Positions 1-7,937 of a DNA stretch of 64,000 nt are shown one piece after another. The stretch's first letter is position 1; each line of letters starts with the position of its first letter. The notes under the pieces were generated by a model. The model saw only the letters and a program-made list of their open reading frames with translations, was not told where the DNA came from and ran no database searches. A program made the translations under genes and the position numbers. The DNA comes from Paenibacillus baekrokdamisoli (GTDB taxonomy: Bacteria; Bacillota; Bacilli; Paenibacillales; Paenibacillaceae), in contig NZ_AP019308.1 in NCBI RefSeq assembly GCF_003945345.1, positions 5,942,501 through 6,006,500 of the forward strand, in the 5' to 3' direction.

Positions 1-923
1 CCAAAGTTAATTTGAGCGGTGTCACCTGTGCTCTTGCTCGTGACACTGATCTTGTCTGTGATGGAGTCGTAATACATGTTTACGCCAGCAGCAGAATTGT
101 TGACTCTGGCCATCACGGAATTCAAAGTATCGTTTGCTCCGATCGTAAAGGTTTGTCCATTAATATCGAAGGAAGTTCCTGTTAAATTAACGCCACCCAA
201 CTTCGAAGCTTGCGAAGAGAGGATAGCTGTATTATCCAGCTTATACGATTGGCCGGCTGTCAAACCTAAATCGGTTAAGCCGGTATTTCCGTTTACAGCG
301 CTGACCGACAATTGCGGCAGAAAATTCGTATCTCCAAGTGGAGAGAGCTTCAACGTACCTCCGCTTAAGTCCACTTTGACCTGATTGGCACCGAAAGCTT
401 GATCCACAGCCGATTGAATAGCCGATTCAAGCCCGTTACCCGAAGCATAATTTCCGTCAGCTATCGCGATCGTTTTGGTTGTCCCGTTCAGAGAAAGATT
501 GAATTTGTTATTGTTGCTTGCAGCGGCAATCGCACGTCCGGCAGATAAGTCTACAGTGCCTTGAAGAGAGGTCGATTGCGTAACGGCGGATACGCTGACA
601 GCAGAAGCACCCGCTGCCAATTTGGTGACGATGATTTTATGCGTGCCGGTAGTTGCAGCTCCCGTTGAGGAGACACCTACCTTCGAAGAATCGGAAGAGG
701 TTGAAGTCGTTTTTGCCCAGTTGCTTCCGAAACGCAGCGAAGATAGTGAATCGCGAAAAGCTGACATCTTAACGTTAATGTCTCGATAGGCTTGGGCCTT
801 CCACGTTAATTTCTGATCCGTTTGATTTAATTTATCCAACGGGGCTCTCTCTGCTGTCATTATCTTAGTTACCATGCTGTCAATATCCATGCCAGAGCCT
901 AAACCTGCAATTCTCATGACCAT
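1..923 (-). CDS. fliD: Flagellar filament cap protein FliD (HAP2), 5' part only
   Basis: FliD caps the growing flagellar filament and folds exported flagellin into it. I translated 307 residues from the minus strand; the C-terminal part lies beyond the window edge. The start MVMRIAGLGSGMDIDSMV is the typical FliD N-terminus, followed by a helical segment (AERAPLDKL) and Ser/Thr/Ala-rich beta domains usual for the filament-cap region. The ATG at 923 has GGGAGG about 9 bases upstream; an ATG at 930 is out of frame. The gene follows a glycosyltransferase on the same strand, 106 bases away, as expected in a flagellar/flagellin-glycosylation locus. Family identity is secure; full length cannot be judged. 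Confidence 0.93.
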   Translation of the reverse strand, partial: MVMRIAGLGSGMDIDSMVTKIMTAERAPLDKLNQTDQKLTWKAQAYRDINVKMSAFRDSLSSLRFGSNWAKTTSTSSDSSKVGVSSTGAATTGTHKIIVTKLAAGASAVSVSAVTQSTSLQGTVDLSAGRAIAAASNNNKFNLSLNGTTKTIAIADGNYASGNGLESAIQSAVDQAFGANQVKVDLSGGTLKLSPLGDTNFLPQLSVSAVNGNTGLTDLGLTAGQSYKLDNTAILSSQASKLGGVNLTGTSFDINGQTFTIGANDTLNSVMARVNNSAAGVNMYYDSITDKISVTSKSTGDTAQINF

Positions 924-970
924 AATCCATAACCTCCCTAAAATCGTTATCTCATTGTTGCTACTATATA

Positions 971-998
971 TTATCGAACTCTTGGGACCTTTTTGTTA
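971..998 (-). promoter_or_regulatory. Possible sigma-D-like promoter for fliD
   Basis: Read on the minus strand, TAAC (995-998) is followed after 16 bases by TTCGATAA (971-978). This resembles the motility sigma-D pattern TAAA-N15-GCCGATAT, but only 3 of 4 and 5 of 8 positions match. It lies in the gap between the glycosyltransferase and fliD. Weak by itself; the flagellar context is the main support. Confidence 0.3.
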
Positions 999-1029
999 AT
1001 GTTAATGCTTTTAATTCTGTAAAAACTTT

Positions 1030-2985
1030 CTACATGGAAGCTATAAAGGGCAGATCATTAAGATGAGGAATCTTATGTAACAATGACTTCTTGTAAAATT
1101 CTTTTTTGGCAGCATCCTCCGAGTACCTGCAGAAGCTGATGTATAAAGCTGCCTTGTTTGGATTCAATGCTACGGCCTGCTCCAGGAAAAGCAGCCCTTG
1201 CTCGATTTCTCCCTGATTCAAGTGCAGATTGGCCAAATTTTCATAGCCGCTGGCGTACAGGGAATGATCCTCCAGGAGAATCGAGTAATAGTTCAGTGAG
1301 AGCTCGAGTTGATTATTCGCGAAGAAATAATCAGCAATTGCATTCAAGGCTTCTATTCCCGTCAGGTGATTCATCAATAAATCGAAAGCTTCGAAAGCAT
1401 GCAAGTTAAATAAAGTGATAAGAAAATCAATATATATCGACATGTCTTCTTCGACGATCACTGCAGGTGCCGCGCCTATTATTAGGGCATGTATCGATTG
1501 TCCTATTCTGAAAAGAGGATTACCTTCAGGCGCTATTGAATTTGCAGGCACTTCAGGTGCTCCCCATAATAAAGTGCCGATGAGCAGAAACTTGTAGGGC
1601 GGCGGCGACGTTGGATCGGTTGCTATCCGATGCTTGTTAACGGTTTGCTGAAATAAAGCTTGATTTTGATTCAATAATGCAAAATGCAGCAGTTCATGCT
1701 CACCGAGCTGAACATTGATTTCCTTTAGCTTCTGATAATAATATTGCGCGAGACTGGCAGCGGCGGAAATCAAGGACATACGGAATAACAACAACAAATT
1801 CCCAGGCTTGGCGATAGGGTAGATTCTATCCAGAAATGCAATAATGGAAGAATCGGACTCTGCTTGAGCAAGGATCGAAATGAGCTTATGTAAAGAAGCC
1901 GTATCTTGGGGGGCGTGATTCAGAACCTTGGACAAGTAATGCACGGTCTGAATAGTGTCGCGCTGGCCTCCGTAAATTTCCACAAGTTTTTGGGACGGGA
2001 ATACATTCGCGAGATTGGATTTGACGATGGCCCCGTGTTTATCCGAATGGCTCGCTTCTTCACCAAGCTGTATCGCCATCAGAAAGGATTCTTTCGCAAG
2101 GTCATTGAAGCCAAGATTTTGATATAGAAAACCCAAGTAAGCATGGTGATCGCTATATGTTCCCCAACGTTGAAGTCCCACTTGAATATAGTTGAAGGCA
2201 TGGTTGAACCCACCCATCAACAAATAGCTGGAGACCAAAGAATCGACGCATTTAGGCATCCAAGCTACCTGTGCATCGGCTTGGTTATACGCCTGCTCGT
2301 AGTAAGAAACCGCTTTTTTGTAATCGCCTAAATTAAAGTATTCATTGCCCAGCGTGTAATTATTATAGGGATCCAGAGGCTGATTTATATAGGTTTGGCT
2401 CTGCGCAATGATTTCCAGGTTCCGTTGGGACTTTCCTTTATCTTGTTTGGCATCTTCGGTATAACCGGAATGAAAGACGGTTATGTCTAATGAAGTGCAG
2501 GCTAAATGTCCGGCTGAAGTGATTAATTGCTCGTGTATAGGTCGCGAATAATAAATATCCCTTGAATTAGAAATGAGTCTCACGGAAGGAGAAGGTAGAA
2601 ATCCTGACATGTTGCTTTCGCTTTCTCCTACGATGTTTAAAACGTTGAAGATAAATCCTTGAGGGACTGAAGGGTCAGCACGCAGCAAGCTTTCTTTAAG
2701 CCGGGTGTGTTCTTCTTTTTGCATATATTCATCGGCATCCAATATAAGAATCCATTTCCCGGTTGCTTTTTGGAGGGATTCATTCCGAGCAACGGAAAAG
2801 TCATTTACCCACGTGAAATCATAGAGTTTAGCTTCGTATTTTTTTGCAATCTCCTTGGTAGTGTCTGTCGATCCCGTATCAACAATTATTATTTCGTCAA
2901 CCAGACCTTGTACACTCTCGAGACATCGTGCCAAAGTGCGCTCTTCATTTTTGACAATCATACAAAGGGATATTAAAGTAGTCAT
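1030..2985 (-). CDS. Family 2 glycosyltransferase with C-terminal TPR repeats
   Basis: A 651-residue cytoplasmic protein. Residues 1 to about 230 are a GT-A fold family 2 glycosyltransferase: the start LISLCMIVKNEERTLARCL, the nucleotide-sugar segment IVDTGSTDTT, and the metal-binding LDADEYM motif. The remainder is helical, with several TPR-like units (for example YNNYTLGNEYFNLGDYKKA and ALYISFCRYSEDAAKK). GT2-TPR proteins of this kind sit next to flagellin or fliD genes in many Paenibacillus strains and probably glycosylate flagellin or another surface protein. AGGAGG stands just before the ATG. The flagellin substrate is inferred only from the neighbour fliD; the sugar donor is unknown. 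Confidence 0.85.
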   Translation of the reverse strand: MTTLISLCMIVKNEERTLARCLESVQGLVDEIIIVDTGSTDTTKEIAKKYEAKLYDFTWVNDFSVARNESLQKATGKWILILDADEYMQKEEHTRLKESLLRADPSVPQGFIFNVLNIVGESESNMSGFLPSPSVRLISNSRDIYYSRPIHEQLITSAGHLACTSLDITVFHSGYTEDAKQDKGKSQRNLEIIAQSQTYINQPLDPYNNYTLGNEYFNLGDYKKAVSYYEQAYNQADAQVAWMPKCVDSLVSSYLLMGGFNHAFNYIQVGLQRWGTYSDHHAYLGFLYQNLGFNDLAKESFLMAIQLGEEASHSDKHGAIVKSNLANVFPSQKLVEIYGGQRDTIQTVHYLSKVLNHAPQDTASLHKLISILAQAESDSSIIAFLDRIYPIAKPGNLLLLFRMSLISAAASLAQYYYQKLKEINVQLGEHELLHFALLNQNQALFQQTVNKHRIATDPTSPPPYKFLLIGTLLWGAPEVPANSIAPEGNPLFRIGQSIHALIIGAAPAVIVEEDMSIYIDFLITLFNLHAFEAFDLLMNHLTGIEALNAIADYFFANNQLELSLNYYSILLEDHSLYASGYENLANLHLNQGEIEQGLLFLEQAVALNPNKAALYISFCRYSEDAAKKEFYKKSLLHKIPHLNDLPFIASM

Positions 2986-3019
2986 AGATCCTCCTGGGTG
3001 TGTGTAGTAACTATGACTA

Positions 3020-3045
3020 GTATCGTCATTTTGAAATTATTATTA
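3020..3045 (-). promoter_or_regulatory. Possible sigma-D-like promoter for the glycosyltransferase
   Basis: On the minus strand, TAAT (3042-3045) then 14 bases then GACGATAC (3020-3027), which matches the sigma-D -10 (GCCGATAT) at 6 of 8 positions. It sits about 35 bases before the start codon. Low-confidence pattern match. Confidence 0.25.
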
Positions 3046-3122
3046 TATACTCAACTGGATTATATTTGGGGCCTTTTATAAATTCAGTTAAATAGATGAA
3101 ATGTATTCGCTTACAAAATATA

Positions 3123-3152
3123 TTGACAATATTGTGAAGTCGATGTTATATT
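3123..3152 (+). promoter_or_regulatory. Sigma-A promoter of the cold-shock gene
   Basis: TTGACA (3123-3128), an 18-base spacer, then TATATT (3147-3152). The start codon is about 60 bases downstream, leaving a leader of the kind common in cold-shock genes. Confidence 0.65.
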
Positions 3153-3212
3153 CGATTTGTGGGCCACACAATGTGATCTCGCAGCTATTTGAAGATGAAG
3201 GGAATGTTCTGG

Positions 3213-3410
3213 ATGCAAGGTAAAGTGAAATGGTTTAACGCTGAAAAAGGTTATGGATTTATCGAAACTGAACAAGGCGGCGACGTATTTGTTCATTTCT
3301 CCGCAATTCAATCCGAGGGCTTCAAAACGCTCGAAGAAGGTCAATCCGTTGAGTTCGACATCGTCGAAGGCGCGCGTGGACCACAAGCCGCAAACGTAAA
3401 TAAACTGTAA
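3213..3410 (+). CDS. CspA/CspB-family cold-shock protein
   Basis: A 65-residue single-domain cold-shock protein that binds single-stranded RNA/DNA and melts mRNA structure. Both nucleic-acid-binding motifs are present: RNP1 as KGYGFIE and RNP2 as VFVHFSAI. The ending GPQAANVNKL is typical. The ATG at 3213 is preferred over the upstream in-frame TTG at 3189, because it gives the usual family N-terminus (MQGKVKWF) and has AAGGGA 9 bases upstream. The gene has its own promoter and terminator, so it is monocistronic. Confidence 0.96.
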   Translation: MQGKVKWFNAEKGYGFIETEQGGDVFVHFSAIQSEGFKTLEEGQSVEFDIVEGARGPQAANVNKL

Positions 3411-3473
3411 TCATCTGGCTGTTAAGCGGCCACATCATACATGGTACACGCTTAACCAAATGCAAACAGCAGC

Positions 3474-3498
3474 AGCCCTGGGTAACCAGGGCTTTTTG
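3474..3498 (+). terminator. Terminator of the cold-shock gene
   Basis: Perfect 8-bp stem AGCCCTGG/CCAGGGCT with a GTAA loop, followed by TTTT and further T-rich sequence. Confidence 0.9.
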
Positions 3499-3536
3499 TT
3501 ATTTTCACAGAGAATTATATGTGTGAACTTTATATG

Positions 3537-3564
3537 AAAGGAGCTATTAAATTATTGATAGAAT
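3537..3564 (+). promoter_or_regulatory. Possible sigma-H promoter of hpf
   Basis: AAAGGAGCT (3537-3545), 12 bases, then ATAGAAT (3558-3564). This fits the sigma-H pattern RnAGGAwWW-N11-12-RnnGAAT, except for G in place of A/T at one position. The B. subtilis homologue (yvyD/hpf) is known to be under sigma-B and sigma-H control. Confidence 0.35.
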
Positions 3565-3597
3565 TATCAAAAAATTCTAAATATGCAGAAAATAGTT

Positions 3598-3627
3598 TTG
3601 AGATTGGTCTGCAAGGTGTGTTATAAT
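3598..3627 (+). promoter_or_regulatory. Sigma-A promoter of hpf
   Basis: TTGAGA (3598-3603), an 18-base spacer, then a perfect TATAAT (3622-3627), 26 bases before the start codon. Confidence 0.6.
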
Positions 3628-3653
3628 AAGAACATGTAAAGGGAGGAATGCAC

Positions 3654-4202
3654 ATGGAATACAACATTCGAGGTCAACACATTCAAGTGACAGACGCAAT
3701 GCGCGATTATGTCGAGAAGAAGTTAAACCGCCTAGAAAAGTATTTTGAAGCGCCGATCACCTCCGAAACAACAGTAACAATGTCTGTTACGAAAGGTAAG
3801 CATGCAGTAGAAGTAACGATCCCACTATCGAGCGCTATGCTCCGTGCAGAGGAAAAAAGTGAGGACATGTATGCTTCCATCGATCTGGTGGTAGATAAAT
3901 TAGATCGTCAAATTCGCAAACATAAAACAAAAATAAACAGCAAATTACGTAAAGAAAGTGGAATTAGAACCTTATTTAAAGATGATACTGCTCCTTCTGT
4001 TCGTGTACTTGACGAGGAAGAAGATTATGAGTTGGTTCGTACTAAGCGTTTTCTTTTGAAACCGATGGATGTTGAAGAAGCGATTCTTCAAATGAATATG
4101 GTTGGTCACTCGTTCTTTATGTTCGCAAATTCGGATACAAAAGAAGTGAATGTGGTATATAAACGTAGTGATGGCAGGTATGGATTGCTCGAATCCGATT
4201 AA
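3654..4202 (+). CDS. hpf: Long-form ribosome hibernation promoting factor
   Basis: A 182-residue HPF. It binds the 30S decoding region in stationary phase, and its C-terminal domain dimerises to join two 70S ribosomes into an inactive 100S particle. Residues 1 to about 100 form the S30AE domain (MEYNIRGQHIQVTDAMRDYV). The C-terminal part (about 125-182) carries the dimerisation domain with MDVEEAILQMNMVGHSFFMF, so this is the long type. The ATG at 3654 is chosen over the ATG at 3648 because GGGAGG at 3641-3646 is 7 bases from the former and only 1 from the latter. In B. subtilis the next gene is secA; here about 9.9 kb of accessory sequence intervenes. Confidence 0.96.
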   Translation: MEYNIRGQHIQVTDAMRDYVEKKLNRLEKYFEAPITSETTVTMSVTKGKHAVEVTIPLSSAMLRAEEKSEDMYASIDLVVDKLDRQIRKHKTKINSKLRKESGIRTLFKDDTAPSVRVLDEEEDYELVRTKRFLLKPMDVEEAILQMNMVGHSFFMFANSDTKEVNVVYKRSDGRYGLLESD

Positions 4203-4230
4203 GGGTTCCAAGGACTTATACTATAAATCA

Positions 4231-4277
4231 GAAGAGGCTGTCCCAGAGTCATAAATATGACAAAGGGACGGTCTTTT
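4231..4277 (+). terminator. Terminator of hpf, target of the group II intron
   Basis: AGGCTGTCCC pairs with GGGACGGTCT (10 bp including two G-U), with an inner GTCAT/ATGAC stem. The T-tract TTTT at 4274-4277 is cut by the intron; its continuation TTT begins at 7938. Insertion just after a terminator stem is the known habit of group IIC introns. Confidence 0.85.
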
Positions 4278-4922
4278 GTGCGCTTGGCAGCGCAACCGAC
4301 TAAGGAGTGAAAGTCTCCAGCATACCGCGAGGTGGCGGAAGTGCATAGCTGACAGGCAGTGCGTAGTTCGTGAGGATGCGTGCGGAGGGTCTGAAGGCAA
4401 AACCCGGAACAGGCGGCATACCAAGTTGGCTGACGAAGTCGGATTACCCTGCAAGAGAAGGGGATGTCCCATACCACCAATGGCTTCGGAAGTTAGGAGG
4501 AACTGGATTCGGGGGAAAGTCGGTTGTCGTAACCCAAGGAGATCTCATCGTTTCCTCTGAAAGAGGTAACCTTTTTTTTCAAGACCGTGACGGTCAAGGG
4601 GAAGGCTATGAATGGTGAGAAGTCAGACGTAGGGATAGTAGCGAAAAAGCTTGCCAGAAAGGCCGCAAAGGCAAGTGAATCGGCGCTTTTTTTTTCGCCG
4701 ATACAAGCTTCGACCCAAAAGGCGAAGACTTGTGTGAAGCCCGAAACCAGGAAAGAAGAGTTATTGCGTGAAGCCATGTGCCAGGCAGGAGCCGGTGAGC
4801 CACGAAGTGCGAAGAACCGGGGAATGAACAAAAGGAGAAGCCGTCTGGGGCGAGTACCGACAGCGAATCGGAGATTGCTGAAAGGCTACAAACCGTGAAA
4901 CTGGAAGGGAAGGAGAACGAGC

Positions 4923-6251
4923 ATGGGGGAACAAGAGCAGAACAATGACTCACGTGAAGGAGTAAAGAAGCAAGAAGGACGAAAATGGTACAGCCTAATC
5001 GACAAGATCTGGGCAAAACCAAACCTGGAGGAAGCTTTTAAAGAGGTGAAGCGAAACCGAGGTGCGGCAGGAATCGATCAAATGACTATAAAGGCATTTG
5101 AATCTAAGCTCGAACACCATCTAGAAGTGCTTGAGCAGGCGCTCAAAAGTAAAACGTATCGGCCAAAGCCGGTCAGGCGCGTCTATATTCCGAAAGCAGA
5201 CGGTACGCAAAGACCCCTAGGCATACCTACCGTAGGAGACCGAGTCGTTCAAGCGGCGGCAAAACGTATACTGGAACCCATCTTTGAAGCGAAGTTTATG
5301 GACTGCAGTTATGGATTCCGACCTGGGAGAAGTGCTCACATGGCATTAGAGAAAATCCGACAAGATTTAGATAGCGGATTTCGCTATGTCATAGACGCTG
5401 ATCTAAAATCGTACTTTGACACGATTCCTCACGAAAAGCTGATAGGAATGGTGAAAGAAACGGTGGTTGATGGAAGTGTACTGGAACTGCTAAAGCAATT
5501 CCTGAAAGCAGGTGTGCTAGAAGGTGGCAGTTTCCAGATGAATGACCATGGGACGCCACAGGGAGGCGTGATCAGTCCACTATTAGCCAACATCTATCTT
5601 CACCCACTCGATCAAATGATGAGTGAACGAGGGCATCGACTAACCAGGTACGCTGATGATTTTGTCATCTGTTGTAAAACGCATAAAGGGGCCGAACGTG
5701 TGTTGAAGTCAGTGGTTCGGTTACTTGAAAGAGAAATGGGACTGACGGTTCACCCGGAGAAAACGAAAATCGTGAACAGCAAGCGGGAGGCATTCGTGTT
5801 CCTTGGGCATGAATTTAAGCCAGGCAAATGGATGACTCCTTCAGCAAAGGCGATGGGGAAATTTAAAGAACGGGTGAAGACGATCACGAGAAGGAACCAA
5901 ACGGTCGATGTGAAAAGATTGGTGAAGAAGGTGCTAAACCCGTACTTGCGGGGATGGGGAAGATACTTTGGAACAGGTGATGTGAGGAACCGATTTCGAG
6001 ACCTCGATGCGTGGATAAGAAGGCGACTCCGCTCTGTACAGCTACGAAGTTGGAAGAAAGTGAGAAAACTCCACCGCGAAATGCGAAGACGAGGATGGGA
6101 TAACAAAGAGTTACCCGGTCTCCGAATGACAGCGTGGAGAAGCTCACATTCCACTTACGCCCAGTATGCCATGCCGAATACATGGTTTGAAGAAATAGGT
6201 CTAAGTAGTTTGCTTGCTATTTACAAAGAACTTCATCCCCAGCGGGGATAG
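4923..6251 (+). CDS. ltrA: Group II intron reverse transcriptase/maturase
   Basis: A 442-residue intron-encoded protein that helps the intron fold and copies it into DNA at the target. Reverse-transcriptase blocks are in order: RPLGIPTVGDRVVQ (97-110), YGFRPGRSAH (130-139), DADLKSYFDTIPH (158-170), TPQGGVISPLLANI (211-224) and the catalytic YADD at 243-246. The C-terminal maturase (domain X) follows, with NPYLRGWGRYF and the thumb helices. No HNH endonuclease domain follows, as in class C proteins that use single-stranded or replication-fork targets. Start ATG 4923 with AAGGAGA upstream. The frame is intact although the host intron is broken. The symbol is generic. Confidence 0.95.
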   Translation: MGEQEQNNDSREGVKKQEGRKWYSLIDKIWAKPNLEEAFKEVKRNRGAAGIDQMTIKAFESKLEHHLEVLEQALKSKTYRPKPVRRVYIPKADGTQRPLGIPTVGDRVVQAAAKRILEPIFEAKFMDCSYGFRPGRSAHMALEKIRQDLDSGFRYVIDADLKSYFDTIPHEKLIGMVKETVVDGSVLELLKQFLKAGVLEGGSFQMNDHGTPQGGVISPLLANIYLHPLDQMMSERGHRLTRYADDFVICCKTHKGAERVLKSVVRLLEREMGLTVHPEKTKIVNSKREAFVFLGHEFKPGKWMTPSAKAMGKFKERVKTITRRNQTVDVKRLVKKVLNPYLRGWGRYFGTGDVRNRFRDLDAWIRRRLRSVQLRSWKKVRKLHREMRRRGWDNKELPGLRMTAWRSSHSTYAQYAMPNTWFEEIGLSSLLAIYKELHPQRG

Positions 6252-6285
6252 TGACTGGAGGAGCCGGATGCGATGACCCGCACGT

Positions 6286-7887
6286 CAGACTGTCTAACAA
6301 CTGATTGCTGAGTACTCTTTAAAACGTGGATTCATGCTATTTTGCTCAAATAAACGTTATACATTTTTAAAATCAAAGGAGCTCGGTCTCTTAAGAGACG
6401 TATGAGCTCCTTCACACCTATTATTTTGATTATTCTCTTTAAATTATAGGCAAGACAAATCAAATTGGTCTCAGTACCTACTGATGCCAACCCTCGTGTT
6501 AAAAAGTATGTATAGCCCCAGTGACGTTTTATCGTCCCGAAAGGGTGCTCAACAATTTGCCCTCTTTGCTTATAAATATTACTTTGTCTACGCGTATTTT
6601 CGGTAATCTGTTCGATCACTTCTTCGTCACTAAGCCTGGTTACCGCCCTTCCGCCTTTGGCAGAAGTACAGGACTCTTTTTGTCCGCAAAAATCGAAGGC
6701 TTCGCAAGTGTAACGCTTATACTCTTTCCCATCTTGTTTTCCATTCCATTTGAAAGGTAATTCATAACCCAACGGGCAAATATATCTATCGTTTATGGAA
6801 TCATATTTAAAGTTCGCTTTATCAAATCCACTTGCCACTTTGGTTTGCTTTCCCTTTTGCGGCTTAATTAAGAGTTCTGTGCTTTCGTCGACAACGTCGA
6901 TGATTTCAAGATAATTATAATAGCCTGTATCGGCGACAATTGTAGTTTTTTGATCAGGAAAAACCTGTTTTGTTTTATGCGCCATATTAGACAACTGCCC
7001 TTGGTCGTTGACATCATTGACCGTATCGCAGTCCACGATTAGTTTATATTTGCTGTCCACTGCAGTTTGAACATTGAAACAAACTTCATGCTTTCCGTTG
7101 TTTTTCATTGATTTGGCATCTGGGTCGGTAACACAAAGCTGGTTTTCACCTGTTTCCTTAAGTTCTTCTTTAATTATCTGCAACTCATGCATTCTCTTCT
7201 GATAGACCTCTAACTTATCAGTGATTTCCTGTTTTTTTTGGCGATTATCCTCCGTTAAAAAGTCACGCAAATATGCATCTATTTTTTCATCGATATGCTC
7301 TAATTTCTTGCTGACAATATTGGCATTAAAGTGTTGCTTTTTAGAGCAATTTGCCTTTATTTTTGTGCCGTCAATCGCGACAAGTTGGCCATCAATCAAC
7401 CCGAAACCTTTTAACATTAAGGTGAACTCTCTAAACAGCTTTTTTATGGCTGCTTGGTTATTCCTCATGAAAGCAGATAAAGTGCCGTGGTCTGGCTGGA
7501 GCTTGCTAATTAACCACATCAGTTCAATATTTCTTTTCGTTTCGGTTTCCATTTTACGAGAAGAACGAATACCATTTATATAACAGTAAAGATAGAGTTT
7601 GAGAAGATCTTCCCGACGATAAGGTTTTTGGCCCGCTCTGGCTCCCGAATACACCTGAAACCCCAATTCTTCCAAAGCCAAACAATCGACGTAAGCGTCG
7701 ATGACTCGTACAGGACTTTCTTCTTCGACAAAGTCATCCAACGTATTTGGAAGTAAATGAATTTGATTTCTATCTTCACCTTTGATAAAAGGCATAAACG
7801 CTCATCTCCTTTTATATAGAGATTCGACAAAGACCATTCATTTCCATGCCAACAACAAAGATTTATTAATAATTGTTAGACAGTCTG
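6286..7887 (-). mobile_element. IS1182-family insertion sequence inside intron domain V
   Basis: A 1602-bp element with perfect 15-bp terminal inverted repeats (CAGACTGTCTAACAA at 6286-6300; its complement at 7873-7887). It is flanked by a 4-bp direct repeat ACGT (6282-6285 and 7888-7891). Removing the element and one ACGT joins CCCGCACGT to CCGGATC and rebuilds the intron domain V helix, which confirms the boundaries. One full-length transposase gene on the minus strand fills it. Confidence 0.93.
6332..7795 (-). CDS. IS1182-family transposase
   Basis: A 487-residue DDE transposase that cuts and joins the element ends. It begins MPFIKGEDRNQIHLLPNTLD. An N-terminal DNA-binding region contains YRREDLLKLYLYCYINGIRSS. 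Catalytic acidic segments are visible at AIDGTKIKAN and VADTGYYN, with the C-terminal glutamate in VEHPFGTIKRHWGY, the usual signature of the family. A Cys-containing insertion (YTCEAFDFCGQKESC) lies before it. Length and frame look complete, with AAGGAG before the ATG, so the element may still be active. It is transcribed opposite to the intron. Confidence 0.94.
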   Translation of the reverse strand: MPFIKGEDRNQIHLLPNTLDDFVEEESPVRVIDAYVDCLALEELGFQVYSGARAGQKPYRREDLLKLYLYCYINGIRSSRKMETETKRNIELMWLISKLQPDHGTLSAFMRNNQAAIKKLFREFTLMLKGFGLIDGQLVAIDGTKIKANCSKKQHFNANIVSKKLEHIDEKIDAYLRDFLTEDNRQKKQEITDKLEVYQKRMHELQIIKEELKETGENQLCVTDPDAKSMKNNGKHEVCFNVQTAVDSKYKLIVDCDTVNDVNDQGQLSNMAHKTKQVFPDQKTTIVADTGYYNYLEIIDVVDESTELLIKPQKGKQTKVASGFDKANFKYDSINDRYICPLGYELPFKWNGKQDGKEYKRYTCEAFDFCGQKESCTSAKGGRAVTRLSDEEVIEQITENTRRQSNIYKQRGQIVEHPFGTIKRHWGYTYFLTRGLASVGTETNLICLAYNLKRIIKIIGVKELIRLLRDRAPLILKMYNVYLSKIA

Positions 7888-7937
7888 ACGTCCGGATCTG
7901 TGAGAGGCCCATGCAATTGCGCATGGGCCTACTCGAT

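Larger units (their letters stand above)
4278..7937 (+). mobile_element. Group IIC intron, interrupted in domain V by an IS element
   Basis: A self-splicing retroelement RNA with its own reverse transcriptase. The 5' end is GTGCGC at 4278 and the 3' end ACTCGAT at 7931-7937. The 3' part GTGAGAGG (from about 7901), a GC-rich domain VI hairpin (GGCCCATGC/GCATGGGCC) and CCTACTCGAT match the ends I recall for the Oceanobacillus iheyensis group IIC intron. Domain V runs from GAGCCGGATGCG (about 6261) through the 4-bp target copy ACGT to CCGGATC (7892-7898), split by the IS at 6286-7887. Without the IS and one ACGT copy the intron is 2054 bases. 4278-4922 is intron RNA (domains I to IV) with no gene. 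With domain V cut by 1.6 kb, this copy should no longer splice or move. Confidence 0.9.

Noticed and set aside
76..384. Plus-strand 102-residue frame
   Set aside because: Antisense to the fliD coding sequence; no ribosome site or recognisable protein.
3648..3653. Earlier ATG for hpf at 3648
   Set aside because: Only 1 base from GGGAGG; the ATG at 3654 has proper spacing and matches the family N-terminus.
4571..4702. Terminators at the T-runs near 4571 and in the hairpin ATCGGCG/CGCCGAT at 4679-4702
   Set aside because: They lie inside the intron RNA; the T-run in the second is the loop, not the tail of a stem.
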